Source: an uncultured Caulobacteraceae bacterium (GTDB lineage Bacteria > Pseudomonadota > Alphaproteobacteria > Caulobacterales > Caulobacteraceae). Taken from it: 50,529 nucleotides of DNA. Where the stretch lies: assembly GCA_903929535.1 (NCBI GenBank), contig CAIYVC010000130.1:1-50529 (forward strand), in the 5' to 3' direction. The position numbers and the translations under genes are program-made. Under the pieces are notes generated by a model, which saw nothing but the letters and a program-made list of their open reading frames with translations, was not told the DNA's origin and ran no database searches. Shown in pieces: positions 32,429 through 40,507 of this stretch. Within the stretch, counting starts at the first letter, position 1. Every line of letters starts with the position of its first letter.

Positions 32429-33094
32429 GTGGCGGACTTCGACCTCAAAACACGGCTCGGCCGGTTTCGCACCTATCTCCACTACCTGTGGAACGACCAC
32501 GCCTACCTGAGGGTGGGATTCCAGAACGCCCATTGGGTCAGCCCCGAACTGGTGCGGACCAATCAGCCCTGGCCGTTCCAGCTGAAGTGGTGGCGGGACC
32601 GTGGCATCAAGACCATCATCAACCTGCGCGGCGGGTTCGACGGCAGCTTCTACGCTCTGGAGAAGGACGCCTGCGAGCGGCTCGGGCTGAAGATGGTCGA
32701 CTTCGTGGTGACTTCCCGCGAGGTCCCGTCGCGGGTGCGGGTGATGGGCGCCAAGGAGCTGTTCGAGACCATCGAATATCCGGCCCTGATGCACTGTAAG
32801 TCGGGCGCGGACCGCGCCGGGATCATGAGCGTGCTCTACGCCCATTTTCGCCTGGGTCTGCCGATCCGCGAGGCGATGAAGGAGCTGAGCCTGCGCTACC
32901 TGCACATGAGCGCGGGCAAGACCGGGGTGCTCGACTACACCTTCGAGCGCTATCTGGCCGAAGGCGAGCCCAAGGGGTTGAGCTTCACGCAATGGGTCGA
33001 AAGCCCGGCCTATGATCCCGACGCCATCAAGGCGGATTTCCGGGCCCAGTGGCTGGGGACGCTGCTGACCGAGAAGCTTCTGCGGCGAGAGTAG
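32429..33094 (+). CDS. Tyrosine/dual-specificity phosphatase-like protein
   Basis: About 221 residues from a GTG at 32429; a TTG at 32321 would add 36 residues of weak character. IKTIINLRGGFDGSFYALEKDACERLGLKMVDF matches the N-terminal part of the DSP-PTPase/NAD-kinase-like phosphatase group. The P-loop MHCKSGADRAGIMSVLY carries CX5R (Cys and Arg intact), and a later LRYLHMSAGKTGVLDYTFERYL fits the same group. The general acid Asp is not obvious. It is divergent from the lipid A cassette, and its stop is 5 bases from that of the convergent DUF4170 gene. In this group the substrate may be a phosphoprotein, a lipid phosphate or a sugar phosphate; unknown here. Confidence 0.78.
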   Translation: MADFDLKTRLGRFRTYLHYLWNDHAYLRVGFQNAHWVSPELVRTNQPWPFQLKWWRDRGIKTIINLRGGFDGSFYALEKDACERLGLKMVDFVVTSREVPSRVRVMGAKELFETIEYPALMHCKSGADRAGIMSVLYAHFRLGLPIREAMKELSLRYLHMSAGKTGVLDYTFERYLAEGEPKGLSFTQWVESPAYDPDAIKADFRAQWLGTLLTEKLLRRE

Positions 33095-33099
33095 GGCGC

Positions 33100-33312
33100 C
33101 TAGTCGTTGTGCGCCGGTTCCAGCATTTTGGCCGCGTCGATGACGAAGTAGCGGGCCAAGGCGTTGTCGACCGTCTGCTGCGCGCGGCCGCGCCAGGCCT
33201 TCACGGCCTCCTCGTAGGTGGCGTAGGCGCCGACGAACTCGACGCTGGCGGGATTGCGGAAAGCCAGCGGGCCGTCCAGTTCCTTCAGCTCTCCGCCCAT
33301 GACGATGAACAT
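33100..33312 (-). CDS. DUF4170 protein
   Basis: A 70-residue protein from ATG 33312. The pattern FIVMGGELKELDGPLAFRNPASVEFVGAYATYEEAVKAWRGRAQQTVDNALARYFVID is that of DUF4170, a small alphaproteobacterial family of unknown function with one mixed alpha/beta unit and a conserved W-R-x-A-x-x-T-V-D helix. The open frame extends twelve codons further up without conservation. It lies 39 bases downstream of cysQ and probably shares its transcript. I cannot propose a role. Confidence 0.85.
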   Translation of the reverse strand: MFIVMGGELKELDGPLAFRNPASVEFVGAYATYEEAVKAWRGRAQQTVDNALARYFVIDAAKMLEPAHND

Positions 33313-33351
33313 AGCGACTCTCCGGTCAGAATGGTGTTGAGCCGGCAACGG

Positions 33352-34143
33352 CTACGCGGGCGGATCGATATGGCTGACGCGCTGTAAAATCAACTCATGC
33401 AGGCCGGGGGCGCTGCACAAAAGGCTGCGTTGCATCGGCGCAGGGCGGTTGTAGGTGAAGGGACGGCCATGATGGTCGCCGATGCAGGCTCCGGCTTCGC
33501 GCGCGATCAGGTCCGCGGCTGCCAGGTCCCAATCGTTCTTGGGCGTCAGCGCCAGGGCGGCGTCGAAGTCCCCGCAGGCGACCTGCACCACCCGGTAGGC
33601 GATGGAGTTGCGCGATTCGATGCGCATGGGCGGCCAGGGCGCCGGCCAGCGCGGATCGGCGAACATGCGGGCGTCGCCGAGCATGGCGCAGCCCTCCAGG
33701 CTTGAGGCGTTGCTGGGCATGATCGGCTTGCCGTTGAGAAAGGCGCCGCCGCCCACGGTGGCTTCGTACATCTCGTCGAGCTCGGGAGCGTAGACCACCG
33801 CGCAGGTCGGCTGACCGTTCTGCACCACGGCGATGCAGACGGTGAACCAGGGCTTGCCCTTCAGATAGGCGGCGGTGCCGTCGATGGGATCGACCAGGAA
33901 CAGGCGCGGGATGGTCATGCGGATCGGGTCGTCGACCGTCTCCTCCGACAGCCAGCCGTAGTTGGGCCGGGCGGTCAGCAGGCGCAGCTTGAGCAGGCTA
34001 TCGACCGCGATGTCGGCGTCGGTAACCGGCGAGCCACCCTCCTTGGACCAGATCTTCAGCCCGTCCGCGCGCGCCTGCAGGGCCAGCTTGCCGGCCTCGA
34101 CGGCAGCGCCGCGGATCAGGTCCAGATCGGCCTGCAGCGTCAT
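33352..34143 (-). CDS. cysQ: 3'(2'),5'-bisphosphate nucleotidase
   Basis: CysQ hydrolyses 3'-phosphoadenosine 5'-phosphate, recycling the by-product of sulphate assimilation and sulphation. The 263-residue protein has KIWSKEGGSPVTDADIAVD, SEETVDD (metal Glu), FLVDPIDGTAAYLKGKPWFTV (DPxDGT) and NDWDLAAADLIAREAGACIGDHHGRPF, the complete Li-sensitive phosphatase set. The K-G-x-PVTxAD loop and the DGTxxYLKG form favour CysQ over inositol monophosphatase. Its ATG overlaps the tldE stop as ATGA, so the two are coupled. DUF4170 follows. Confidence 0.93.
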   Translation of the reverse strand: MTLQADLDLIRGAAVEAGKLALQARADGLKIWSKEGGSPVTDADIAVDSLLKLRLLTARPNYGWLSEETVDDPIRMTIPRLFLVDPIDGTAAYLKGKPWFTVCIAVVQNGQPTCAVVYAPELDEMYEATVGGGAFLNGKPIMPSNASSLEGCAMLGDARMFADPRWPAPWPPMRIESRNSIAYRVVQVACGDFDAALALTPKNDWDLAAADLIAREAGACIGDHHGRPFTYNRPAPMQRSLLCSAPGLHELILQRVSHIDPPA

Positions 34144-35471
34144 CGTCCGGCGATCGCCAGCCCCTCGACCATCAGGGAGGGGGAATTGCGCGAGCCCCGG
34201 AATTCCAGGTCCGAGCCGGCGATCACGCGGCCGTAGATGTCGATCAGGTTGCCCGCCACGGTGATCTCGGTGACCGGATAGGCGATCTGACCCTTCTCGA
34301 ACCAGAAGCCCGAGACGCCAATCGACCAGTCGCCGGTGTTTCCGTTCAGGGACGGGCCGAACAGGGAGGTGACCAGCAGCCCCTCGCCCGCGTCGCTCAT
34401 CAGCCCGGCCAGGTCCTTGTCTCCCGGCTGCACGGTGAGGTTGGTGGTCCCCACGCCCGGCGGACCGGCCAGGCCGCGTGAGGCGTGGCCGGTGGTTTCC
34501 AGGCCCAACTGACGGGCCGAGGCGCTGTTGAGCAGCCAGGTGGTCAGCACGCCCTTGTCGATCAGGGCGGTGTCGCCGTTGACCACGCCCTCGTCGTCGA
34601 AGGGCTGTGAGCCGAGGCCGCGCTTCCTATGCGGTTCGTCCAGGATGGTGATGGCGGACGAAAAGACCTGTTGGTGCAGCTTGGTCTTCAGGAACGAGGC
34701 GCCCCTGGCGATGGCTGGGCCGGCGATGGCGCCGATCAGGGGCGAGATCAGCGACATGGCCACGCGGTCCTCGAAGATGACCGTGGCGGTCTGGCTGTCG
34801 ATCTTGCGCGCGCCCAGGCGCTGGACGGCGCGCTTGCCGGCTTCGGCGCCGATCGCCTGAAGGTCCGGCAGGTCTGACTGCCAGCGCACCGAGCGGCCGT
34901 CGCCGCCGCGCTCCATGCCGTTCTCGTCGCCAGCGATGGCGCCCGCGTAGACCGAGAAGCTGGAGGCCTGGTGGCGGCCCGAGAAGCCGCTAGAGGTGAC
35001 CATGAAATACTCAGCGGAAGACCAGGAGCCTGAGCCCCCGTCCGAATTGGTCACGCCCGGCACCGCGCGGGCGGCGTCCTCGGCGGCCAGGGCCTGGGCC
35101 TCCAAGGTCTCGGGCGAAGGTTCGGTGGGGTCGTAGAGATCGAGGTCGATGAACGGGCCCTTGGCCAGGCGATCGGCGGGGGCGAGACTGGCGTAGGGCT
35201 CTTCGGGCGCCAGGCGAGCCATGTTCATGGCGCGGTCCAGCAGTTTGCCGCGCGCCTCGGGTGAGATGTCGGAGCCGGACACGGTGGCCTGACGCTTGCC
35301 GATGAAGACGCGCAGACCGAGGTCGCGGGCCTCCTCGCGCTCGACTTCCTCAAGCTCGCCCAGGCGCACGCCGACGGACAGGGATTGCCGGGCGCCGACG
35401 ACGGCTTCGGCGGCGTCCGCGCCGGCCTTCAGGGCGCCGCGAACCAGCTCATGCAACAGATTTTCGTCCAT
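34140..35471 (-). CDS. tldE: TldE/PmbA subunit of the TldD/E metalloprotease
   Basis: The 443-residue protein is PmbA/TldE, the non-zinc partner of TldD. In enterobacteria the heterodimer trims unfolded peptides and processes microcin B17 and CcdA. Visible are LGLRVFIGKRQATVSGSDIS near 50, VIFEDRVAMSLISPLIGAI near 230, SSAITILDEPHRKRGLGSQPFDDEG near 275, and DWSIGVSGFWFEKGQIAYPVTEITVAGNLIDIY near 390. It lacks the HExxxH motif of TldD, as expected. The TldD gene begins beyond the right end of this window, 14 kb away, so the partners are not in one operon. cysQ overlaps its stop by ATGA. Confidence 0.95.
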   Translation of the reverse strand: MDENLLHELVRGALKAGADAAEAVVGARQSLSVGVRLGELEEVEREEARDLGLRVFIGKRQATVSGSDISPEARGKLLDRAMNMARLAPEEPYASLAPADRLAKGPFIDLDLYDPTEPSPETLEAQALAAEDAARAVPGVTNSDGGSGSWSSAEYFMVTSSGFSGRHQASSFSVYAGAIAGDENGMERGGDGRSVRWQSDLPDLQAIGAEAGKRAVQRLGARKIDSQTATVIFEDRVAMSLISPLIGAIAGPAIARGASFLKTKLHQQVFSSAITILDEPHRKRGLGSQPFDDEGVVNGDTALIDKGVLTTWLLNSASARQLGLETTGHASRGLAGPPGVGTTNLTVQPGDKDLAGLMSDAGEGLLVTSLFGPSLNGNTGDWSIGVSGFWFEKGQIAYPVTEITVAGNLIDIYGRVIAGSDLEFRGSRNSPSLMVEGLAIAGR

Positions 35472-35520
35472 GCGGCCATATGGGGGAGGCGGCGGGTGCG
35501 CCGCAAGAGATCAGGCATGC

Positions 35521-35544
35521 AAAAGGGCGCGCCGAAGCGCGCCC
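35521..35544 (-). terminator. Rho-independent terminator of the DUF1236 gene
   Basis: On the minus strand a perfect 8-bp stem, GGGCGCGC with GCGCGCCC, is closed by a UUCG tetraloop and followed by TTTT. It lies 22 bases after the DUF1236 stop and before the tldE start. This is a textbook intrinsic terminator and separates the DUF1236 unit from tldE-cysQ. Confidence 0.88.
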
Positions 35545-35565
35545 TCCGCAGTCTTAATGGCTGGA

Positions 35566-36033
35566 TCAGTTGGCGTAGATGGCCACGACGTTGTGGGTGT
35601 CGGTGTCGATCACAACCCGTTCGCCGTTCAGATAGGCCCAGCGGTATTTGGGGTAGCTGGGCACGTCCAGCCAAGTCACTTCGCCGGCGATCGGCTTGCC
35701 CATCTCGACGGCGCCCGAATAGGCGATGGGGGCCGAGGTCTGGGTGGTGATGTAGCTGCGCACCTGGGTCGGCGGGGCGACAGAGTGGCCGACCGTGGCG
35801 CCGGCGATGCCGCCGACCACCGCGCCTATGGGGCCGGCCACCAGAGCGCCGGCGATCACGCCGCCGGCCGCGCCGGGCGCCGTGCCGCCGGCGTCCTTCT
35901 TGACGGTCTTGGTCGTGGTGGTGGTCGAGCCGTCGGCGTTTTCCGTGGTGGTGCTGCGCACCGTGGTCTGGGCCAGGACGGGCGCAGCGGTCAGGGCGGC
36001 GATGGCCGCGCCGAGGACAAGATAGGTCTTCAT
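35566..36033 (-). CDS. DUF1236 exported protein with glycine zipper
   Basis: A 155-residue secreted protein with a clear signal peptide (hydrophobic LVLGAAIAALTAAPVLAQ, cleavage near residue 22). A Ser/Thr-rich stretch with TTTTTKTVKK follows, then a Gly/Ala-rich hydrophobic stretch (about 55-83, AGGVIAGALVAGPIGAVVGGIAG) of glycine-zipper type that could insert in or associate with a membrane. The C-terminal DUF1236-like domain has VTWLDVPSYPKYRWAYLNGERVVIDTDTHNVVAIYA, close to the family's YRYAVVNDRTVLVDPRTRRIV pattern. The function of DUF1236 is unknown. It is a single-gene unit, ending in a strong terminator and lying 79 bases after ubiD. Confidence 0.87.
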   Translation of the reverse strand: MKTYLVLGAAIAALTAAPVLAQTTVRSTTTENADGSTTTTTKTVKKDAGGTAPGAAGGVIAGALVAGPIGAVVGGIAGATVGHSVAPPTQVRSYITTQTSAPIAYSGAVEMGKPIAGEVTWLDVPSYPKYRWAYLNGERVVIDTDTHNVVAIYAN

Positions 36034-36112
36034 GGGGGGCTCCGGTCAAAAAGGAAACTGATGGAGCCAAAACGCCAATCAAACGGAGCCGTTCCGGAGC
36101 GCGGCGCGTCGG

Positions 36113-37642
36113 TCAGTCCCAGATCGACTTGCCGTCCCCCGGCAGTCCCAGCCGCGCCCACTTCTCGGTGACGGTCTTCACCACATCCGGATCCATGGCG
36201 ATCTTCTCGCCCCATTCGCGATGGGTTTCCGGCGGCCATTTGTTGGTGGCGTCCAGGCCCACCTTGGAGCCAAGGCCGGATTCCGGGGAGGCGAAGTCCA
36301 GATAGTCGATCGGAGTGTTCTCGATCAGGGTGATGTCGCGGGCGGGGTCCATGCGGGTCGACAGCGCCCACATAACGTCCTTCCAGTCGCGGGCGTCGAT
36401 GTCGTCGTCCACCACGATCACCCACTTGGTGTACATGAACTGGCGCAGGTAGGACCACACGCCCAGCATCACCCGCTTGGCGTGGCCGGGGTAGGCCTTC
36501 TTCATCGACACCACGGCGATGCGGTAGCTGCAGCCCTCCGGCGGCAGCCAGAAGTCGACGATCTCCGGGAACTGCTGGCGCAGCAGGGGGATGAACACCT
36601 CGTTCAGCGCCTCGCCGAGCACGGACGGCTCGTCCGGCGGCCGACCGGTAAAGGTGGTCAGGTAGATGGGGTCCTTGCGCATGGTGACGGCGGTGATCTC
36701 GAACACCGGGAAGCGCTCGACGGAATTGTAGTAGCCGGTGTGGTCGCCGTACGGGCCCTCGTCGGCGTACTCGTCCAGATGGACATAGCCCTCCAGCACG
36801 ATCTCGGCCTCGGCGGGCACCATCAGGGGCACGGTCTTGGCCTTGACCAACTCGACCTTGGCGCCGCGCAGCAGGCCCGCGAACTGGTATTCGGAGAGGG
36901 TGTCGGGCACCGGCGTCACGGCGGCCAGGATCACGCCCGGATCGGCGCCGAGCACGGCGCAGGCGGGGAGGGGCTCCCGCTTGCCGGCGGCCTTCCAGCG
37001 GCGGTGATGCTGGGCGCCCCCGCGATGGGCCAGCCAGCGCATGATGGTCTTGTCCGGCCCCAGCACCTGCATGCGGTAGATGCCGAGGTTGAAGTCATCC
37101 TCCTTGGCGTCGCTGGGTCCCTTGGTCACGATCAGCGGCCAGGTGATCAGGGGCGCCGGCTCGCCGGGCCAGCAGGTCTGGATCGGCAGCTTGGAAAGGT
37201 CGATCTGATCTCCGGTGAGGACGACTTCCTGCACGGGCGCGTTCTTGACCACCTTGGGCCGCATGGCCATGACCGCCCCGGCCAGGGGCAGCAGCTCCAG
37301 CGCCTCACCGATGCCGCGCGGCGGGTCGGGCTGGCGCAGGAAGGCCAGCAGTTCGCCCACTTCGCGCAGCTCCGCCCCGGTGGTGCGGGCCTTGCCTTGC
37401 AGCGTTACGCCCATGGCCACGCGCTTGACCGTGCCGAACAGGTTGGCCAGGCAGGGGATGGGCGAGGGGGAGCCGTCGGCCAGGACCGGGTTTTCGAACA
37501 GCACGGCAGGACCGCCGGTCGCCAGCAGCCGGGTCTGGATCTCGGTCATCTCCAGCACGGTGGATACCGGCTCGGAGACGCGCACCAGCTCGCCCGCCGC
37601 CTCCAGCACCGCCATGAATTCGCGCAACGATCGGTAGGCCAT
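36113..37642 (-). CDS. ubiD: UbiD-family decarboxylase (4-hydroxy-3-polyprenylbenzoate decarboxylase)
   Basis: UbiD decarboxylates the prenylated benzoate in ubiquinone synthesis, using prenylated FMN made by UbiX. The 509-residue protein shows [36 protein letters not shown], the metal and cofactor region [29 protein letters not shown] near 200, the catalytic [16 protein letters not shown] (Glu-Asp-Glu relay) near 280, and [25 protein letters not shown] near 400. ATG 37642 has GAGGG before it. The prenyltransferase UbiA of the same pathway is encoded 3 kb downstream of its start side, at 40508. Divergent from an epimerase-like gene. Confidence 0.95.
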   Translation of the reverse strand: MAYRSLREFMAVLEAAGELVRVSEPVSTVLEMTEIQTRLLATGGPAVLFENPVLADGSPSPIPCLANLFGTVKRVAMGVTLQGKARTTGAELREVGELLAFLRQPDPPRGIGEALELLPLAGAVMAMRPKVVKNAPVQEVVLTGDQIDLSKLPIQTCWPGEPAPLITWPLIVTKGPSDAKEDDFNLGIYRMQVLGPDKTIMRWLAHRGGAQHHRRWKAAGKREPLPACAVLGADPGVILAAVTPVPDTLSEYQFAGLLRGAKVELVKAKTVPLMVPAEAEIVLEGYVHLDEYADEGPYGDHTGYYNSVERFPVFEITAVTMRKDPIYLTTFTGRPPDEPSVLGEALNEVFIPLLRQQFPEIVDFWLPPEGCSYRIAVVSMKKAYPGHAKRVMLGVWSYLRQFMYTKWVIVVDDDIDARDWKDVMWALSTRMDPARDITLIENTPIDYLDFASPESGLGSKVGLDATNKWPPETHREWGEKIAMDPDVVKTVTEKWARLGLPGDGKSIWD

Positions 37643-37786
37643 ACGCCCTCGCTTCAAGCAGCGCGGAAGCTAGGGGGAGGGAAGGCGGTTGTCACGCCTG
37701 CTGCTTGAACCGGCGAAATCGCCTTTTGCGGCCAGAGCCGCGCGGGGGCTGTTGCCGACGCCCTGTGGGAATCGGAAGATCGCTGC

Positions 37787-38656
37787 ATGACCGACGCCGC
37801 GAATCCTCCGCTGAAGCTACCCCTGCTGGTGCTGGGGGCGACCAGCCTGATCGGGCGGTTCCTGATGCCCCGCCTGACCGCTGCGGGCGTGGGGGCCGTG
37901 GGCCTCAGCCGGACGGCGCCGGAGAAGGCGGGCTGGGTGCGGGCCGACCTTTCCGCCGAGGATCTGCAGATGCGCCTGCCGCGCGCGGCGACGGTGCTCA
38001 GTCTGTCGCCGATCTGGCATTTGCCGCAAGCTCTCCCGGCCTTGAAAGCCAAGGGAATGCAGCGGCTTGTGGCATTTTCCTCGACCAGCGTCTTCACCAA
38101 GGCGACGTCGCCCGACGCCCATGAGCAGGAGGTGGTTCGCAGGCTACAGGCGGGGGAGGCGGGAGTGCGGGCCTTCTGCGAGGCCAATCTGGTGGCCTGC
38201 ACCATCCTGCGTCCGACGATGATCTACGCCGAAGGGCAGGACAACAACGTCAGCCGTCTGGCCGGGCTGATCCGGCGGATCGGGGTGCTGCCGCTCTACG
38301 GCAAGGGCGAGGGCTTGCGCCAGCCTGTGCACGCCGACGATCTGGCGGGCGCGGCCCTGGCGGCGGCGGTCAGCAAGGAGGCGGAGGGGCGGGCCTTCGA
38401 CCTGGCGGGTGGCGAAATCCTGACTTACCGCCAAATGGCCGAGCGGGTGTTCGAAGGGATGGGCCGCAAGCCGCGCATCCTGGCCTTGCCGGAATGGCTG
38501 TGGCGGCTGGCCTTCACTCTCGCACGGCCCCTGCTGCCCGGCGCCACAGCGCAGATGGGCGCGCGGATGAGCGAGGATCTGGTCTTCAACAATGGTCCAG
38601 CAAAACGAAGTTTCGACTGGAATCCCAGAAGCTTCCGGCCAAAATTTAAGGCTTAG
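37787..38656 (+). CDS. NAD-dependent epimerase/dehydratase-like protein
   Basis: The 289-residue Rossmann protein has the nucleotide loop LLVLGATSLIGRFLM at the N-terminus, LVAFSSTSVFTK near residue 90 where Ser is visible but the YxxxK active-site pair is absent, TILRPTMIYAEGQDNNVSRL near 140 and QPVHADDLAGAAL near 180. It belongs to the atypical or extended SDR group, whose members include complex I-associated and sugar-nucleotide proteins. Loss of the Tyr-Lys pair suggests binding rather than classic epimerase chemistry. It starts 145 bases from the divergent ubiD, and its TAG stop overlaps the TAA of the convergent VOC gene. Confidence 0.83.
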   Translation: MTDAANPPLKLPLLVLGATSLIGRFLMPRLTAAGVGAVGLSRTAPEKAGWVRADLSAEDLQMRLPRAATVLSLSPIWHLPQALPALKAKGMQRLVAFSSTSVFTKATSPDAHEQEVVRRLQAGEAGVRAFCEANLVACTILRPTMIYAEGQDNNVSRLAGLIRRIGVLPLYGKGEGLRQPVHADDLAGAALAAAVSKEAEGRAFDLAGGEILTYRQMAERVFEGMGRKPRILALPEWLWRLAFTLARPLLPGATAQMGARMSEDLVFNNGPAKRSFDWNPRSFRPKFKA

Positions 38657-38988
38657 AGCGAAGTCCAAACCGCCAGCTCGTTGCCGGCGGGGTCGCGGAA
38701 GTGGAAACGGCGGCCGCCGGGGAACTCGAAGATCGGAACGGTGATCGCGGCGCCCGCGGCCTGCACCTTCGCCAGCATGGCTTCCAGATCATGGGCATAG
38801 AGGACTGGCAGGGGTTTGGGGGTCGCTTCTTCCGTCCTGAAGCCGCCGTCCAAGCCTTCGCTGAAGGCGGCGTAACCGGGACCATAATCGACGAAGGTCC
38901 AGCCGAAGGCCTGACCGTAAAAGGCCTTCACGGCGGGCAGATCGCCGCCCGGCATTTCCAGATAGTCGAGTTTGCCGTCTTCGCGCAT
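38653..38988 (-). CDS. VOC-superfamily (glyoxalase-like) protein
   Basis: A 111-residue single VOC domain made of two beta-alpha-beta-beta-beta units. LDYLEMPGGDLPAVKAFYGQAFGWTFVDYGPGYAAF is the first unit, and YAHDLEAMLAKVQAAGAAITVPIFEFPGGRRFHFRDPAGNELAVW the second. RRFHFRDPAGNELAVW carries the usual C-terminal metal-ligand Glu; the N-terminal ligand position is occupied by Glu in LEMPGGD. Such proteins include glyoxalases, fosfomycin-resistance enzymes and many of unknown activity. Its ATG has GGAGG 7 bases upstream. The stop overlaps that of the convergent epimerase-like gene. Confidence 0.9.
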   Translation of the reverse strand: MREDGKLDYLEMPGGDLPAVKAFYGQAFGWTFVDYGPGYAAFSEGLDGGFRTEEATPKPLPVLYAHDLEAMLAKVQAAGAAITVPIFEFPGGRRFHFRDPAGNELAVWTSL

Positions 38989-39024
38989 GACATGCCTCCG
39001 TGTTCCTTATTTGTTCCTATCCGC

Positions 39025-39675
39025 TCAACTGGGCAGAGTCCAGACGCCTGTGCGCTTGATCTCGATGTCTTCCAGTTCGCGGGTGGTCTGGACCTGATAG
39101 TCGGCCAGGGGAATGAGGCCGGTGCGGGGGAAGTAGCTGCGGCCCGGGTCGCCGATCAGGACGTGGGCGCCGCTCGCCGCCGCTGCGGCCAGCCAGGCCA
39201 GGACCCGCTCGGCCAGGGGCTTTTCGTAGCAGATGTCGCCGGCCAGGATCACGTCGACGGCGGGTGGCGGACGGTCCAGGAGGTCGGCGATCACGCTGTC
39301 GACCACCACGCCATTGGCCTCGGCGTTGAGGGCGATGGCGGCGCGGCAAAAGGGGTCGATGTCGCAGGCCAGGGCCCGGTCGGCGCCCGCCTTCATCGCG
39401 GCGACGGCGCACATTCCCGAACCGGAGGCGAAGTCCAGCACCGCCTTGCCGCGCACCACCTCGGGGTTGTCCAGCAGATAGCGGGCGATGGCTTGGCCGC
39501 CGGCCCAGGCGAAGGCCCAGAAGGGCGGAGCGAGCCCCATCTCGCCCAACGCATCTTCGGTCATCTTCCAGATCGGGGTGATCTCGCTGGCGACGTGCAG
39601 CACCAGCTCCGGCGCATGCGGCACCGGCAGCAGGACCGTGTTGGCGCGGATGAAGGCTTCGGGGTCGTCGATCAT
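39025..39675 (-). CDS. Class I methyltransferase, ETF-beta lysine methyltransferase-like
   Basis: The 216-residue protein is a seven-strand SAM methyltransferase of the METTL20/nicotinamide-N-methyltransferase-like group. PPFWAFAWAGGQAIARYLLDNPEVVRGKAVLDFASGSGMCAVAAMKAGA holds the PFWA element and motif I (DFASGSG). LACDIDPFCRAAIALNAEANGV carries the acidic SAM ligand, and DVILAGDICYEKPLAERVL carries the DxxYE post-motif that marks protein methyltransferases of this family. Bacterial members methylate lysines in the electron-transfer flavoprotein beta subunit. The target here is inferred from similarity only. The lipoprotein gene lies 20 bases upstream on the same strand. Confidence 0.85.
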   Translation of the reverse strand: MIDDPEAFIRANTVLLPVPHAPELVLHVASEITPIWKMTEDALGEMGLAPPFWAFAWAGGQAIARYLLDNPEVVRGKAVLDFASGSGMCAVAAMKAGADRALACDIDPFCRAAIALNAEANGVVVDSVIADLLDRPPPAVDVILAGDICYEKPLAERVLAWLAAAAASGAHVLIGDPGRSYFPRTGLIPLADYQVQTTRELEDIEIKRTGVWTLPS

Positions 39676-39695
39676 CTCGCTCCCCTCGGCAGGCG

Positions 39696-40496
39696 CTATT
39701 TTGATTTGAACGCGGGGCTCGGCGATCCGGTGAAGTCCCCCGCCCAGCCCTCGGCCAGGACCGGCTGGAATTCGGACAGAGGCATCAGCACCTCATAATC
39801 GCCCTCAGCATAGGCCCCGATCACATAGGGGTCGAACAGGAACATCATCCCTCCGATGCGGTAGGGCGTCGCGGAAGGGATCAGCACGGCCCGGCCGTCC
39901 GACCATTTGGGGCAGCGCCAGCTCGTGGGATCGGTGTGGCCCATACGCGCGGCCTTGGCCCGGGTGACCGCTTCGCAGAGGGCGGCGTCCTGCAGGCTGG
40001 TGTCGGCGCCGGGCTTGATCAGGTCGGACAGCAGCACCGCCACGTTACGCTGGCGATCCCACAGCAGGATCTTGGTGCCGTGGTTGGGGTGGACGCCGCC
40101 GGTGTCGTCGTACCAGGCGGCGCGCAGGCTGATCAGGTGGGGGCTGATCGCGGTAATGGTCCAGGCCACCCGGTGCTCGTAGGGGGTCGGCTCGGCCTTG
40201 CCCTTGGCGGCGAAGCGGGCGCGGTCCTGGGCCGCCGTCTTGACGAAATCCAGAAGCTCCTGACGGCCGTCGGCGTAGAGCTTGGCGTGCAGCTCGCCGT
40301 AGCGGTCGATGCCGGACGGCAAGATCAGCCTGACCTTCGCGTCCGGCGTATCCAGTTCGTAGTGGGTTGGGACCGGCGGGGCAGCGACGGCGGCGTCGGC
40401 CTTGGTGAACTCGGCGATTTCCTGCTTCTTGCTCTGGCCGCATCCGGCGACGGCCACAGCCGCCAAAAGGATCATGGCGGCACGGCCCGAGAGCAT
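39696..40496 (-). CDS. Lipoprotein with a DUF4163/DUF3298 (RsiV/PdaC-like) domain
   Basis: A 266-residue lipoprotein: from ATG 40496 a short positive start, the hydrophobic stretch ILLAAVAVAGC and Cys19 as the lipidation site. The rest is exported. A DUF4163-like part (YELDTPDAKVRLILPSG...) leads into a DUF3298-like part near residues 140-260. That part contains HPNHGTKILLWDRQRNVAVLLSDLIKPG, where the HPN pattern is typical, and SATPYRIGGMMFLFDPYVIGAYAEGDYEVLMPLSEF, the family's closing beta region. Related domains occur in anti-sigma factor RsiV and in PdaC of Bacillus, but here the rest of those proteins is absent. The gene follows ubiA after 11 bases with GGAAG before it. Confidence 0.83.
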   Translation of the reverse strand: MLSGRAAMILLAAVAVAGCGQSKKQEIAEFTKADAAVAAPPVPTHYELDTPDAKVRLILPSGIDRYGELHAKLYADGRQELLDFVKTAAQDRARFAAKGKAEPTPYEHRVAWTITAISPHLISLRAAWYDDTGGVHPNHGTKILLWDRQRNVAVLLSDLIKPGADTSLQDAALCEAVTRAKAARMGHTDPTSWRCPKWSDGRAVLIPSATPYRIGGMMFLFDPYVIGAYAEGDYEVLMPLSEFQPVLAEGWAGDFTGSPSPAFKSK

Positions 40497-40507
40497 GGAG
40501 CGTCTTC

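Noticed and set aside
33352-34143. A second histidinol-phosphatase or inositol monophosphatase
   Set aside because: The KEGGSPVTDAD and DGTAAYLKG motifs fit CysQ better; HisN is the copy at 20939.
36221-37708. 495-codon open frame opposite ubiD
   Set aside because: It is a His/Gly/Leu-rich shadow with no recognisable domain; ubiD on the other strand is fully conserved.
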